Assembly: GCF_016638705.1 (NCBI RefSeq)
Contig: NZ_CP067341.1
Coordinates: 2,235,501-2,299,500 of the forward strand
Reading direction: 5' to 3'
From: Lysinibacillus agricola
GTDB lineage: Bacteria > Bacillota > Bacilli > Bacillales_A > Planococcaceae
DNA length: 64,000 nucleotides
The notes under the pieces are model-generated. The model saw only the letters and a program-made list of their open reading frames with translations, was not told where the DNA came from and ran no database searches. This document shows positions 17,201-24,587 of the stretch, in pieces. Every line of letters starts with the position of its first letter. Position 1 is the stretch's first letter. A program made the translations under genes and the position numbers.

Positions 17201-17414
17201 GAACGCCACGTCCTGTGGCAACGACTGAGTGACCAACATCACGTTGGCCCAAAGCCTCTGGCGGATGTCACGGAATCGGAAAGGAGTTCTTTGTGCTAAC
17301 ACATGGCCGATTCCGGACGCATTGTTTATCTGCGCGAAAGCGTAGCGACAGCGGCAAATGTTTTCTGTAGCGAAAGCAAAGCGACAGCTACAATTATGCC
17401 GAGGCATAATTGAT
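17150..17414. repeat. Family 2 repeat, composite copy at the 3' end of bioY
   Basis: It begins TTTCTTTCAGCGGGG and ends ATTATGCCGAGGCATAATTGAT. The core GCGGATGTCACGGAATCGG / AAAGGAGTTCTTTGTG / CCGATTCCGGACGC matches the copies at 39671-39803, 46233-46354 and 46450-46646. This copy has an enlarged first hairpin and, at about 17323-17393, an inserted module whose reverse complement matches 9008-9079 in a family 1 repeat. Confidence 0.85.
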
Positions 17415-17442
17415 TAGAAGCGATTGCATAGGAGGAATTGTT

Positions 17443-19017
17443 TTGGCAACGTTATGGACAGGTGGAAAAATTTACACAATGGCGCAAGTTGGCGAAATAG
17501 TTGAAGCAGTCCTTGTAAAAGATGGGAAAATTGTGGCGACAGGCTCAGTAGATAGCTTGTCGCCACAAGCTACTTCTATTCAACATTTACAAGGAAATGT
17601 GATGTATCCAGGCTTTGTCGATAGTCATTTACATATGATTGGCTATGGGGAAAAATTAAAGCATATCGATGTATCGAACATTAAAAGTAAGGAAGAGCTA
17701 TTGGCCATTATTCGTGAACGGATGACAGAGGTTCCCGCTGATGAATGGGTGATCGTGATAGGGCTTAATGAGACGCAATTTGAAGCTCCTATTTTCCCAA
17801 CATTAGCTGAACTAGATGCACTTGGTGAAGCACATCTTATTATTAAACGAAGCTGTCACCATTTAATTTTGGCTAATTCCAAGGCGCTATCATTTGCAGG
17901 CATTACCAATGGCACTCCATCACCAGAGGGTGGTGTGATTGATAAGGTGGATGGACAGCTAACTGGTGTTTTAAAGGATGCAGCGTTGTATATGATTGTT
18001 AACCATATGCCTCATATTACGCCCGAGTATATTGAGGATGCTCTCGAAAAGGCAGTAATATCCCTGCAATCATATGGCTTAGTAGGTGGTCATTCTGAGG
18101 ATTTAAGTTATTACGGACCGCCGCTTCAACCAATACATGCTTTTCGAAAGATTGTTGAGGCAAAGCAATCGTTTAAAGTTCATTTATTACAACACCACAC
18201 GGTATTTGAAGAAGTTGCCAAGATGGAAGAAACATCTTCTCCTTATTTAGAGTTTGGTGCCATGAAGATTTTTATCGATGGTGCCTTTGGAGGACGTACT
18301 GCTGCTCTTCGTGAACCGTACTGTGATGAACCAGGCAATTGCGGTATGCTCGTACATTCAACAGAACAATTAGAAGAATATGTTCAACTTGCACGTCAAC
18401 ATGGACAAACAGTGGCAGTGCATGCCATTGGAGATTTAGCCATTGAAACAATTTTAAAAGTATTTGCCGCCCATCCGCCTCGCAAAGGTCAATTAGATCG
18501 TGTTATTCATTGTAGCTTGGTCGATGAAGGTATTTTAGAAAAACTTGCTTCGTTGCCTGTCGCAGTGGATATGCAACCGCAATTTGTGCAGGGAGAGTAT
18601 GAAGCAGAACTAGCTAGGCTAGGGGAGGAACGAGCAAAAGGCTTGCACCCGTTAAAATCGCTACTAGCTCGTGGATTAGTTGTTGCAGGTGGTAGTGATG
18701 CCCCGATTGAAGTACCCAATCCCTTACATGGTATATATGCTGCAGTAACAAGACGGAATTTTTGGGAATCTCATAATGGCTACGGTCCAGAGGAGAAAAT
18801 TTCACGCTTTGAGGCAGTACGACTCTATACTACAGGGGCTGCACAAATAATAGCCCAAGACCATGTTCGAGGTAAGATTGAAAGAGGCTATACTGCAGAC
18901 TTCACTGTTCTAGAAGAGGATCTTTTTACGATAGCTATCGAAAATATTTCACAAGTAAAAGTCGCCTATACGGTTGTTGATGGCCGTATCGTTTATAAAA
19001 AACGCTGTAAAGAATAA
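17443..19017 (+). CDS. Amidohydrolase family protein, YtcJ-like
   Basis: 524 residues. The metal-dependent hydrolase pattern is present: N-terminal beta-sandwich (MATLWTGGKIYTM), then PGFVDSHLHMIGYG (metal-binding HxH), later FIDGAFGGRTAAL, HAIGDLAIE, and C-terminal GGSDAPIE with the catalytic Asp. The usual YtcJ length is met. TTG at 17443, 7 nt after GGAGG, is the most likely start. The native substrate is unknown; relatives act on N-substituted formamides. Single gene, ends in a terminator overlapping its stop. Confidence 0.9.
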   Translation: MATLWTGGKIYTMAQVGEIVEAVLVKDGKIVATGSVDSLSPQATSIQHLQGNVMYPGFVDSHLHMIGYGEKLKHIDVSNIKSKEELLAIIRERMTEVPADEWVIVIGLNETQFEAPIFPTLAELDALGEAHLIIKRSCHHLILANSKALSFAGITNGTPSPEGGVIDKVDGQLTGVLKDAALYMIVNHMPHITPEYIEDALEKAVISLQSYGLVGGHSEDLSYYGPPLQPIHAFRKIVEAKQSFKVHLLQHHTVFEEVAKMEETSSPYLEFGAMKIFIDGAFGGRTAALREPYCDEPGNCGMLVHSTEQLEEYVQLARQHGQTVAVHAIGDLAIETILKVFAAHPPRKGQLDRVIHCSLVDEGILEKLASLPVAVDMQPQFVQGEYEAELARLGEERAKGLHPLKSLLARGLVVAGGSDAPIEVPNPLHGIYAAVTRRNFWESHNGYGPEEKISRFEAVRLYTTGAAQIIAQDHVRGKIERGYTADFTVLEEDLFTIAIENISQVKVAYTVVDGRIVYKKRCKE

Positions 19018-19034
19018 ACTTTACAGCGTTTTTT
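18997..19034 (+). terminator. Terminator overlapping the amidohydrolase stop
   Basis: AACGCTGTAAAG and CTTTACAGCGTT form a perfect 12-bp stem; the loop carries the TAA stop, and TTTTT follows. Confidence 0.95.
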
Positions 19035-19107
19035 GGTTCAACAAAAAGAGAGGGATAGGCTGTTATGATGCCTTCCCTCGTATTTAACGTTAAACACAAT
19101 ATAGGAG

Positions 19108-19326
19108 CTATTGTTTTTCTGATAAATCTTTCACATGCTGCTCTAGTCTTTTAACTCGTGTAGTTAAATCATCTACTTTTTGCTGAAGTGTTTCTTGAGG
19201 AGGCAGAGGAGCTGTAGATTTCATTTTTTTAATCATATTAATCATCACGAAAAATAAGGCAAGGAAAATTATAAGAAGTACGGTTGTAATAATGATATCC
19301 CCGAGATTAAAAATTGTATGTCTCAT
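19108..19326 (-). CDS. Small single-span membrane protein with C-terminal coiled coil
   Basis: 72 residues: one membrane segment (about 10-30), then a linker with PLPPQ, then a heptad-patterned helix (about 45-70: VDDLTTRVKRLEQHVKDL). The ATG follows GAAGGGG. Convergent with the amidohydrolase gene. No family recognised; the shape suggests a membrane-tethered oligomerising protein (inference). Confidence 0.7.
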   Translation of the reverse strand: MRHTIFNLGDIIITTVLLIIFLALFFVMINMIKKMKSTAPLPPQETLQQKVDDLTTRVKRLEQHVKDLSEKQ

Positions 19327-19584
19327 AATTATTTGGCCCCTTCAAATAGTATCGATTATATTATTTACCGAGTGGCATACGAAAAAGTTTCAAGAAAATA
19401 TTTATAGACACCATAAATACACAAATCTTATTATTTTTCCTCGCATATTATATGGGACAAATTGTATTTCTAGAGCTAAAGGTAATTTGAAATAAACGGC
19501 ATAACATATCATATAGGAAAGAGCTTATAAAAAGTGTAAACACGTTTAAGATAAGGAATACGATAGTATGACTGGGGTGAGTGA

Positions 19585-21357
19585 ATGCACAAAGCGGGAC
19601 AAGTAATGCGACAAGCCATCTACAATGTTTATATGTATCGCATTGATTATGTACAGGTTTTCGGGCTGATTAGGTTATTTCAGTTTTTATTAATTATTCC
19701 TATGACAACTATCGTATTTAAGCTAATGCTGCAAGTAACGGGTTATACACATATTACTGAGCAAAATATACAAAGTTTTATCATGCACCCCTTTGTCATC
19801 TCAATGATCATTCTTTTGATCATGACCATTTTACTATTTATTTATTATGAAATGGGCTTTCTTTTTTTAATGGCGTTTTACCAACAAAGGGGTATTCGTT
19901 ATCGATTTCTACACATATGGCAGCAGCTCAATCGTAAAGTTATTTATTTTTTTAGTGTGCAGGTCATTTTTCTAATTATTTATATTGCACTTTTATTACC
20001 ATTAGCTTCATTTATGCTACCGCTAACATTAACTCAAGCCATCTCTATTCCACATTTTTTAACAGATGAAATAATGAGCAGTCGTTCTGGCCAGCTACTT
20101 TATGCTGCTGTTGCAAGTGTTTTAGTAATAGTGGGGATACGTAGCATTTTGACATTGCCGATTTTTACAATCCAACCAAAGATATCAATAATTCGTTCAT
20201 TAATACAGAGCTGGCGTTTTTCGAAGCGAGGCTTGTTTGAACTTCTTGTATTATTAACCATGCTTTTAGCAGGTCATTTACTCGTAATGCTAGGGATTAC
20301 GGTAATAGGTACCTTGCCATTATATATTTTAGAGCGTTTTATGCCGAGTGCAGCACTTGTCACAGCGGGGCTTACACTTGCCTTTTTAGAAATGGTCTTC
20401 GTGGTGTTATTTAGTTTACTGCAAGCAACGTTTTCACAAGTAATGGTGGCTATTACCTATAATACGCCTGTTTTAGGCAAGGCAAGGTTTACACCGAAGT
20501 TTAAGAAAAGGCGCTATAAGCCATTGTCTTTCATTGTTTTGATTGTTTTCGTCGTATTAAGTGTGATGAATACTATTTCGCTAGAGAAAAGCGTCTATGC
20601 ACCAGATACAAAAATTATTGCTCATCGTGGCTTTACAGCGGGCAATGTTGAAAATACAATCAGTGGCCTTGTCAGCGCAGCAAGTGCAGGGGCAGACCTA
20701 ATCGAAATCGACATTCAGCAAACAGTAGATGGACAATTCGTTGTCTTCCACGACCGAACATTAAGAAGACTTACAGGTAAAAACGGTGTTATCGCTAATA
20801 TGACGCTCGGTGAATTAAAGACCCTGACGATTCATGCAAATGGCTTAAACGATAAAATTTCATCATTAGATGATTTTATTGAAGTAGCAAAGGCTCTAAA
20901 TGTTTCCTTACTAATTGAATTGAAAGTTCATGGTAAAGAAACGGAAGACGTATTACCCAAGTTAGTAGAAAAACTAAAGGCTTATAAGGTGCTCGATACG
21001 TATTATGTGCAATCATCAGATCCACAAATGATGTCACAGTTAAAAAAATTGACACCCAACTTACGTGTTGGTGTTGTCTATGTATTAAATATCGGGCCAA
21101 TGGTTGAAACTGTAGATTTTATTGCACTTGAGGAATCCTGGGTAACAGATCAGCTAATCACAGAGCTGAAGCTACAAAAAATTGATTTGTTTGTATGGAC
21201 ACTAAATAAAGATCGTTCATTACAAGAGTTTATCGAGAAAAATGTCACCGGAGTCATTACCGATCATCCAAATGTAGCCTTGGATATACGAACAAAGCAA
21301 AGTGAGCATCAATACTTTTTACAGCGTGTACTAAATCGACTTCAATTCATATTTTAG
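19585..21357 (+). CDS. Membrane glycerophosphodiester phosphodiesterase
   Basis: 590 residues. The N-terminal half (about 1-330) has six to eight membrane spans of the GDPD membrane-domain type. The C-terminal half (about 338-570) is the catalytic TIM barrel: HRGFTAGNVENT (catalytic His), EIDIQQTVDGQFVVFHDRTL (metal-binding Glu-Asp and second His), and ELKVHG. It would hydrolyse glycerophosphodiesters, possibly teichoic-acid-type polymers, at the outer face. GGGGTGAG precedes the ATG. Single gene. Confidence 0.93.
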   Translation: MHKAGQVMRQAIYNVYMYRIDYVQVFGLIRLFQFLLIIPMTTIVFKLMLQVTGYTHITEQNIQSFIMHPFVISMIILLIMTILLFIYYEMGFLFLMAFYQQRGIRYRFLHIWQQLNRKVIYFFSVQVIFLIIYIALLLPLASFMLPLTLTQAISIPHFLTDEIMSSRSGQLLYAAVASVLVIVGIRSILTLPIFTIQPKISIIRSLIQSWRFSKRGLFELLVLLTMLLAGHLLVMLGITVIGTLPLYILERFMPSAALVTAGLTLAFLEMVFVVLFSLLQATFSQVMVAITYNTPVLGKARFTPKFKKRRYKPLSFIVLIVFVVLSVMNTISLEKSVYAPDTKIIAHRGFTAGNVENTISGLVSAASAGADLIEIDIQQTVDGQFVVFHDRTLRRLTGKNGVIANMTLGELKTLTIHANGLNDKISSLDDFIEVAKALNVSLLIELKVHGKETEDVLPKLVEKLKAYKVLDTYYVQSSDPQMMSQLKKLTPNLRVGVVYVLNIGPMVETVDFIALEESWVTDQLITELKLQKIDLFVWTLNKDRSLQEFIEKNVTGVITDHPNVALDIRTKQSEHQYFLQRVLNRLQFIF

Positions 21358-21392
21358 TTCTATATGAATAAATTTAACATTTGATTATTTGG

Positions 21393-21467
21393 AATACCCG
21401 CGGAAGCGAAGTAAATACCCGCGCGAAGAAGGTGAATACCCGCGGACCGAACAAAATACCCATCCAA
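21393..21467. repeat. Short array of ~21-bp degenerate repeats (AATACCCGCG)
   Basis: AATACCCGCGGAAGCGAAGT, AATACCCGCGCGAAGAAGGTG, AATACCCGCGGACCGAACA and AATACCCATCC follow each other at 21-22-bp steps. The sequence is unrelated to the 4.3 kb and 42.5 kb arrays, but the period is the same. Confidence 0.8.
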
Positions 21468-21478
21468 ATAGTTTAAGT

Positions 21479-21513
21479 AAAAAGCCGTAATTCTTAAGAA
21501 TCACGGCTTTTTT
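21479..21513 (+). terminator. Terminator after the GDPD gene
   Basis: AAAAAGCCGT pairs with ACGGCTTTTT, with a further CTTAAG palindrome in the loop; a T run follows. Confidence 0.85.
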
Positions 21514-21609
21514 AGGTAAATAATAAAAAAATGTTGGTAATGTTGTAACCTTTTTCTTTTATAACCGACTACTACTATGAATTCGTGAAATGAAGGAGAT
21601 GCTTTTTTT

Positions 21610-22557
21610 ATGAAAATGACGAAAGTCGTACCATTTGCCATGTCAGCATTATTAATCGGGGGCGCTGTAGTAGCTCCATCTGCATCAGCAAACGAAGGAG
21701 AAGCGGTTGTAACGAACGCTACTGACAATAATGAGCAAAATCCACAAGTTCAGCCGATTTTTATTAAAGTAGCTGGAACAGTTGACAATGTTGAAAAACG
21801 TGATGATGCAACGTATTACACTGTTAAAGAAGGCGAAAATACAAATGTTTTTGTCGTAAATGACGATACACTTGTTTTCGATAATACTGGTAAAGAAGTA
21901 AAGCTACAAAAAGGTTATAAAGTAACGGCTTACACTTATGCAAACAAACCAATGCTTATGATTTATCCACCACAATATAACCCAGAGGTAATTATTGTTG
22001 AATCAGAAGAAATGGGAACTGTTGAAGTAGACTTTTTCAATAAAGAATTAGTGAATACGGATAACACATTAAAACTAAATGTTGGCGAAGAAACAGAATT
22101 ACTTAGCCTATCTGGCAAAGAAGTAAAGGCTGAGGACTTAGCAGAACAACATTTACTAGTGTTCTATACAATCGCAACAATGAGCATCCCAGCACAAACA
22201 CCTCCTACAAAAGTTGTCGTTTTAGATACGGTTGCACAAGAGCCAGGTGAGGTTGATCCTGGTGAAGTTAATCCATCTGAATCTGCTATCCAAGAAATCA
22301 TTAACAAGGACTTTTATGAAGTTGAAGGTACAAAAATGGTACCACTACGTTTAATTGCCGAAGAGTTAGGCTTTAAAGTAGAATCAACAGGAAAAGGCGC
22401 TATTATCTCTAAAGGTGCTTTATCTTATACAATTACACGTGGTCAAAAAGAATACGGCTATAATAAAGCAATCCGTCATTTTAAAGTTGCACCAGCTTTA
22501 TTAGAACCATCAAAAACATATGTACCAGTTGAATTTGTTGAAGAATTAATGAAATAA
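21610..22557 (+). CDS. Secreted protein with C-terminal copper-amine-oxidase-N (stalk) domain
   Basis: 315 residues. Signal peptide about 1-28 (cleavage near ASANEGEA). A middle region (about 48-195) repeats short beta-rich segments. The C-terminal domain, about 230-315 (GTKMVPLRLIAEELGFKVE, SKTYVPVEFVEELM), is a stalk domain of the copper amine oxidase N-terminal type. Such domains bind cell-wall or matrix partners in Bacilli and do not imply oxidase activity. GAAGGAG lies 10 nt before the ATG. Single gene, ends at a terminator. Confidence 0.88.
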   Translation: MKMTKVVPFAMSALLIGGAVVAPSASANEGEAVVTNATDNNEQNPQVQPIFIKVAGTVDNVEKRDDATYYTVKEGENTNVFVVNDDTLVFDNTGKEVKLQKGYKVTAYTYANKPMLMIYPPQYNPEVIIVESEEMGTVEVDFFNKELVNTDNTLKLNVGEETELLSLSGKEVKAEDLAEQHLLVFYTIATMSIPAQTPPTKVVVLDTVAQEPGEVDPGEVNPSESAIQEIINKDFYEVEGTKMVPLRLIAEELGFKVESTGKGAIISKGALSYTITRGQKEYGYNKAIRHFKVAPALLEPSKTYVPVEFVEELMK

Positions 22558-22570
22558 AATGTTGTCCATC

Positions 22571-22606
22571 CCCTTCATGGCATCGTGCTGCGGAGGGGTT
22601 TTTGTA
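22571..22606 (+). terminator. Terminator after the stalk-domain gene
   Basis: CCCCTTCATGGCA...TGCTGCGGAGGGG hairpin followed by TTTTTG. Confidence 0.75.
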
Positions 22607-22702
22607 TGGGAAAATTTGTTAAAGTTATTTTTGAAAATAAACAAAAGGAGCAACGCTATTTTGTCTATATTCAAAAACACCCTAATAATTTACCAATATA
22701 TA

Positions 22703-22728
22703 ATAGTTAAGTAACTAAACTTAACTAT
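22703..22728. other. Perfect 10-bp palindrome of unknown role
   Basis: ATAGTTAAGT and ACTTAACTAT flank AACTAA. It could be an operator or the stump of a lost gene's control region. There is no T run directly after the stem on the plus strand. Confidence 0.4.
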
Positions 22729-22756
22729 AAAAAATTGTATATGAATTCACAAGAGT

Positions 22757-22803
22757 AGACTCCATTTTGATCAAGTTTTTTTCAAAAAGGAGTAGTTTTT
22801 TAT
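22757..22803 (+). terminator. Orphan terminator-like hairpin
   Basis: ACTCCATTTTGA pairs with TCAAAAAGGAGT, followed by a T run. No convincing gene ends here, so it may belong to a lost gene. Confidence 0.5.
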
Positions 22804-22899
22804 TTGAGATTAAATCAAGGGTCAGGTGAGCTGTGCGATTCTTGGGGAATAAGTGTATAGATGCAACCCTGGAGTTGAGGAACGAAGGCAATGACATCA

Positions 22900-23035
22900 C
22901 GTCTTGTGATAACGCCTTAGTATCGTGTTGCTGCCGCTTCGCTTTCGCACAAAAAACATCCGTTGCTCAAAGTGGTTCATCATACGCCCTTTGGAAAGTG
23001 TTCAGCTGGAATGGAAATCTACCTCATAGTGAGTT
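22900..23035. repeat. Degenerate family 1 repeat
   Basis: GTTGCTGCCGCTTCGCTTTCGCACA, GGAAAGTGTTCAGCTGGAA and TGGAAATCTACCTCATAGTGA correspond to internal and right-hand parts of family 1, with many substitutions. The open frame here (22833-23090) is repeat sequence, not a gene. Confidence 0.6.
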
Positions 23036-23119
23036 TTTCCTTCTCATAATTTTCTTTAAATGGATAATGAATTTCTGTACAATAAGATAATTAAAGTCAG
23101 ATTTTTAAAGGAGCATTAA

Positions 23120-23653
23120 ATGAAGCAGGCATTAATTATAGTGGATATGCAGGAAGCATTCTTTTTGGATAGTGAAAACTACTTATTTGATTATGAAAAA
23201 GTATTAGAAAACATTAATATGTTAATAACTTGGGCACGGCATAGTGAAGTTCCAATTATTTTTGTCCAACATACGGATTCAAATAAAGACGACGATTTTG
23301 CATTTGGAAAGCCAGGCTGGGATCTATATCACGGGCTTCTACGACAACCCGAGGATAAAGTGATTCAAAAAACAACGTGGGATGCATTCTATAAAACGGA
23401 ATTAGCGCAATACTTACGGAACCAACAAGTTGAGCAGCTTATTTTCGCTGGCGCTCAAACAGAATTTTGCCTTGATACGACCATTCGAAATGCTTATAGC
23501 TATGGGTACCATCACAATATTTTAGTTGAAGGTGCACATACCACACTAGATAGTCGCGTATTAAATGCGCAGCAAATCATAAAGCACCACGAGTCTGTTT
23601 GGCACAATCGATTCGTGAACATTCAGCCACGTACTTTTTTTCAAACTAAGTAA
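23120..23653 (+). CDS. Cysteine hydrolase of the isochorismatase family
   Basis: 177 residues. It has the catalytic triad pattern: Asp in IIVDMQEAF (about residue 8), Lys in VIQKTTWDAF (about 93), Cys in AGAQTEFCLDTTI (about 120). The family hydrolyses amide or vinyl-ether bonds in small molecules (nicotinamidase-like, isochorismatase-like); the substrate here is unknown. AAAGGAG precedes the ATG. It is followed after 14 nt by a GNAT gene, so the two are likely one unit. Confidence 0.9.
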   Translation: MKQALIIVDMQEAFFLDSENYLFDYEKVLENINMLITWARHSEVPIIFVQHTDSNKDDDFAFGKPGWDLYHGLLRQPEDKVIQKTTWDAFYKTELAQYLRNQQVEQLIFAGAQTEFCLDTTIRNAYSYGYHHNILVEGAHTTLDSRVLNAQQIIKHHESVWHNRFVNIQPRTFFQTK

Positions 23654-23667
23654 AAGGGGTTTCAATA

Positions 23668-24213
23668 ATGCTCATAAACAGCCAAGAATTTAATGTAAAT
23701 GAACTTCATTATACAATTAGATCCGCTACTATCGAAGATGCCCAAGCATTATCAGAATTAAGGTTACAACTTGATGGTGAAACGGAAAACTTCGATAGAG
23801 AACAAGGGGAAGGCTTTATCGATACGAAAGGATTTGAAGCGATTATTAAGGAGGACACAGAAAGTCCAAGAAATTTGTGTTTAGTGACAGTAGTCGATAA
23901 TCGCATTGTCGGATTCTCTAGATGTGCGGGCTCGCCATTAAAGAGAATTGCTCATAAAGTAGATTTCGGTGTAGGTGTATTAATGGAGTTTTGGCGCTAT
24001 GGGATAGGCAAAAATTTCTTAAAAGCATCGGTAGAATGGGCTGACGCTAATGACATTAAAAAAATGGCCTTGACTGTTGTAGAGACAAATGACAAAGCAA
24101 TTTTGCTCTATAAAAAGCTTGGCTTTGAAGTTGAAGGCGTCTTGAAAAATGATAAACTCCTTTCAGATGGCAACTATTATAATACGATTGTCATGGGAAG
24201 AATTAAGGCATAA
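23668..24213 (+). CDS. GNAT family N-acetyltransferase
   Basis: 181 residues with the GNAT core. The acetyl-CoA binding stretch DFGVGVLMEFWRYGIGKNFL has a variant of the R/Q-x-x-G-x-G/A loop (RYGIGKN). It is followed by the C-terminal NDKAILLYKKLGFEVEG motif. The substrate is unknown. AAAAGGGG lies 8 nt before the ATG. Second gene after the isochorismatase-like gene; ends at a strong terminator. Confidence 0.9.
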   Translation: MLINSQEFNVNELHYTIRSATIEDAQALSELRLQLDGETENFDREQGEGFIDTKGFEAIIKEDTESPRNLCLVTVVDNRIVGFSRCAGSPLKRIAHKVDFGVGVLMEFWRYGIGKNFLKASVEWADANDIKKMALTVVETNDKAILLYKKLGFEVEGVLKNDKLLSDGNYYNTIVMGRIKA

Positions 24214-24223
24214 TTTTAAAATA

Positions 24224-24262
24224 AAACCAGCTAAGCAAATAGGTGCTTAGCTGGTTTTTTTT
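24224..24262 (+). terminator. Terminator after the GNAT gene
   Basis: AAACCAGCTAAGCA and TGCTTAGCTGGTTT form a long stem, followed by eight T. Confidence 0.95.
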
Positions 24263-24269
24263 ACAACAA

Positions 24270-24441
24270 AAACAACTTGCTTCTCAAATTGGCTACGAAA
24301 AAATGACCTGGACATCCGATCCTTTGCAAACACGTAATGCATATTTGAATTTAGTGAACATATATTTGAGAATTGCTATGGCAAGATGGAAGACGGTCTA
24401 AATGGTGGTCTCCCGAAGAGAACTATAAACTACTCAATTAG
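24270..24441 (+). pseudogene. Remnant of a COG3375-type GNAT acetyltransferase
   Basis: Two frames give adjoining pieces: first YEKMTWTSDPLQTRNAYLN, then EHIFENCYGKMEDGLNGGLP. Both look like consecutive segments of the predicted GNAT acetyltransferase family COG3375, which has a W-T-x-DPLxxRNAYLN pattern followed by NxYGxMxDGLNxGLP. The ends are missing and a frameshift lies near 24352. It is a dead fragment just upstream of the amine oxidase promoter. Confidence 0.7.
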
Positions 24442-24443
24442 TA

Positions 24444-24503
24444 TTTTTGCTAAAAAACACTTAAAGCAAAAAATATTGTATATTTTTAGCTAAAAATAAC
24501 TTA
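24444..24503 (+). promoter_or_regulatory. Direct repeat upstream of amine oxidase, candidate AraC operator
   Basis: TTTTTGCTAAAAAACACTTA (24444-24463) and the 21-bp sequence at 24483-24503 (TTTTTAGCTAAAAA followed by TAACTTA) are near-identical. GCTAAAAA recurs at a 40-bp spacing, about four helical turns. A TATAAT at 24551-24556 follows, without a good -35, as expected for an activator-dependent promoter. The AraC-type gene at the end of the cluster is the likely partner (inference). Confidence 0.45.
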
Positions 24504-24587
24504 TCTGTAAAAATGCCGTTATTTACAATAACTTCGCTGAATTTTCTGATTATAATTAAAGAGAACAAATTATAAGGGGTTGATAGA

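Noticed and set aside
17150..17414. Riboswitch downstream of bioY
   Set aside because: The same structured sequence occurs inside a transporter gene and elsewhere, so it is a mobile repeat.
22619..22723. 34-codon ORF after the stalk-domain gene terminator
   Set aside because: Its start lies in the T run of the terminator and there is no ribosome site.
22833..23090. 85-codon ORF
   Set aside because: It spans a degenerate family 1 repeat and matches no protein pattern.
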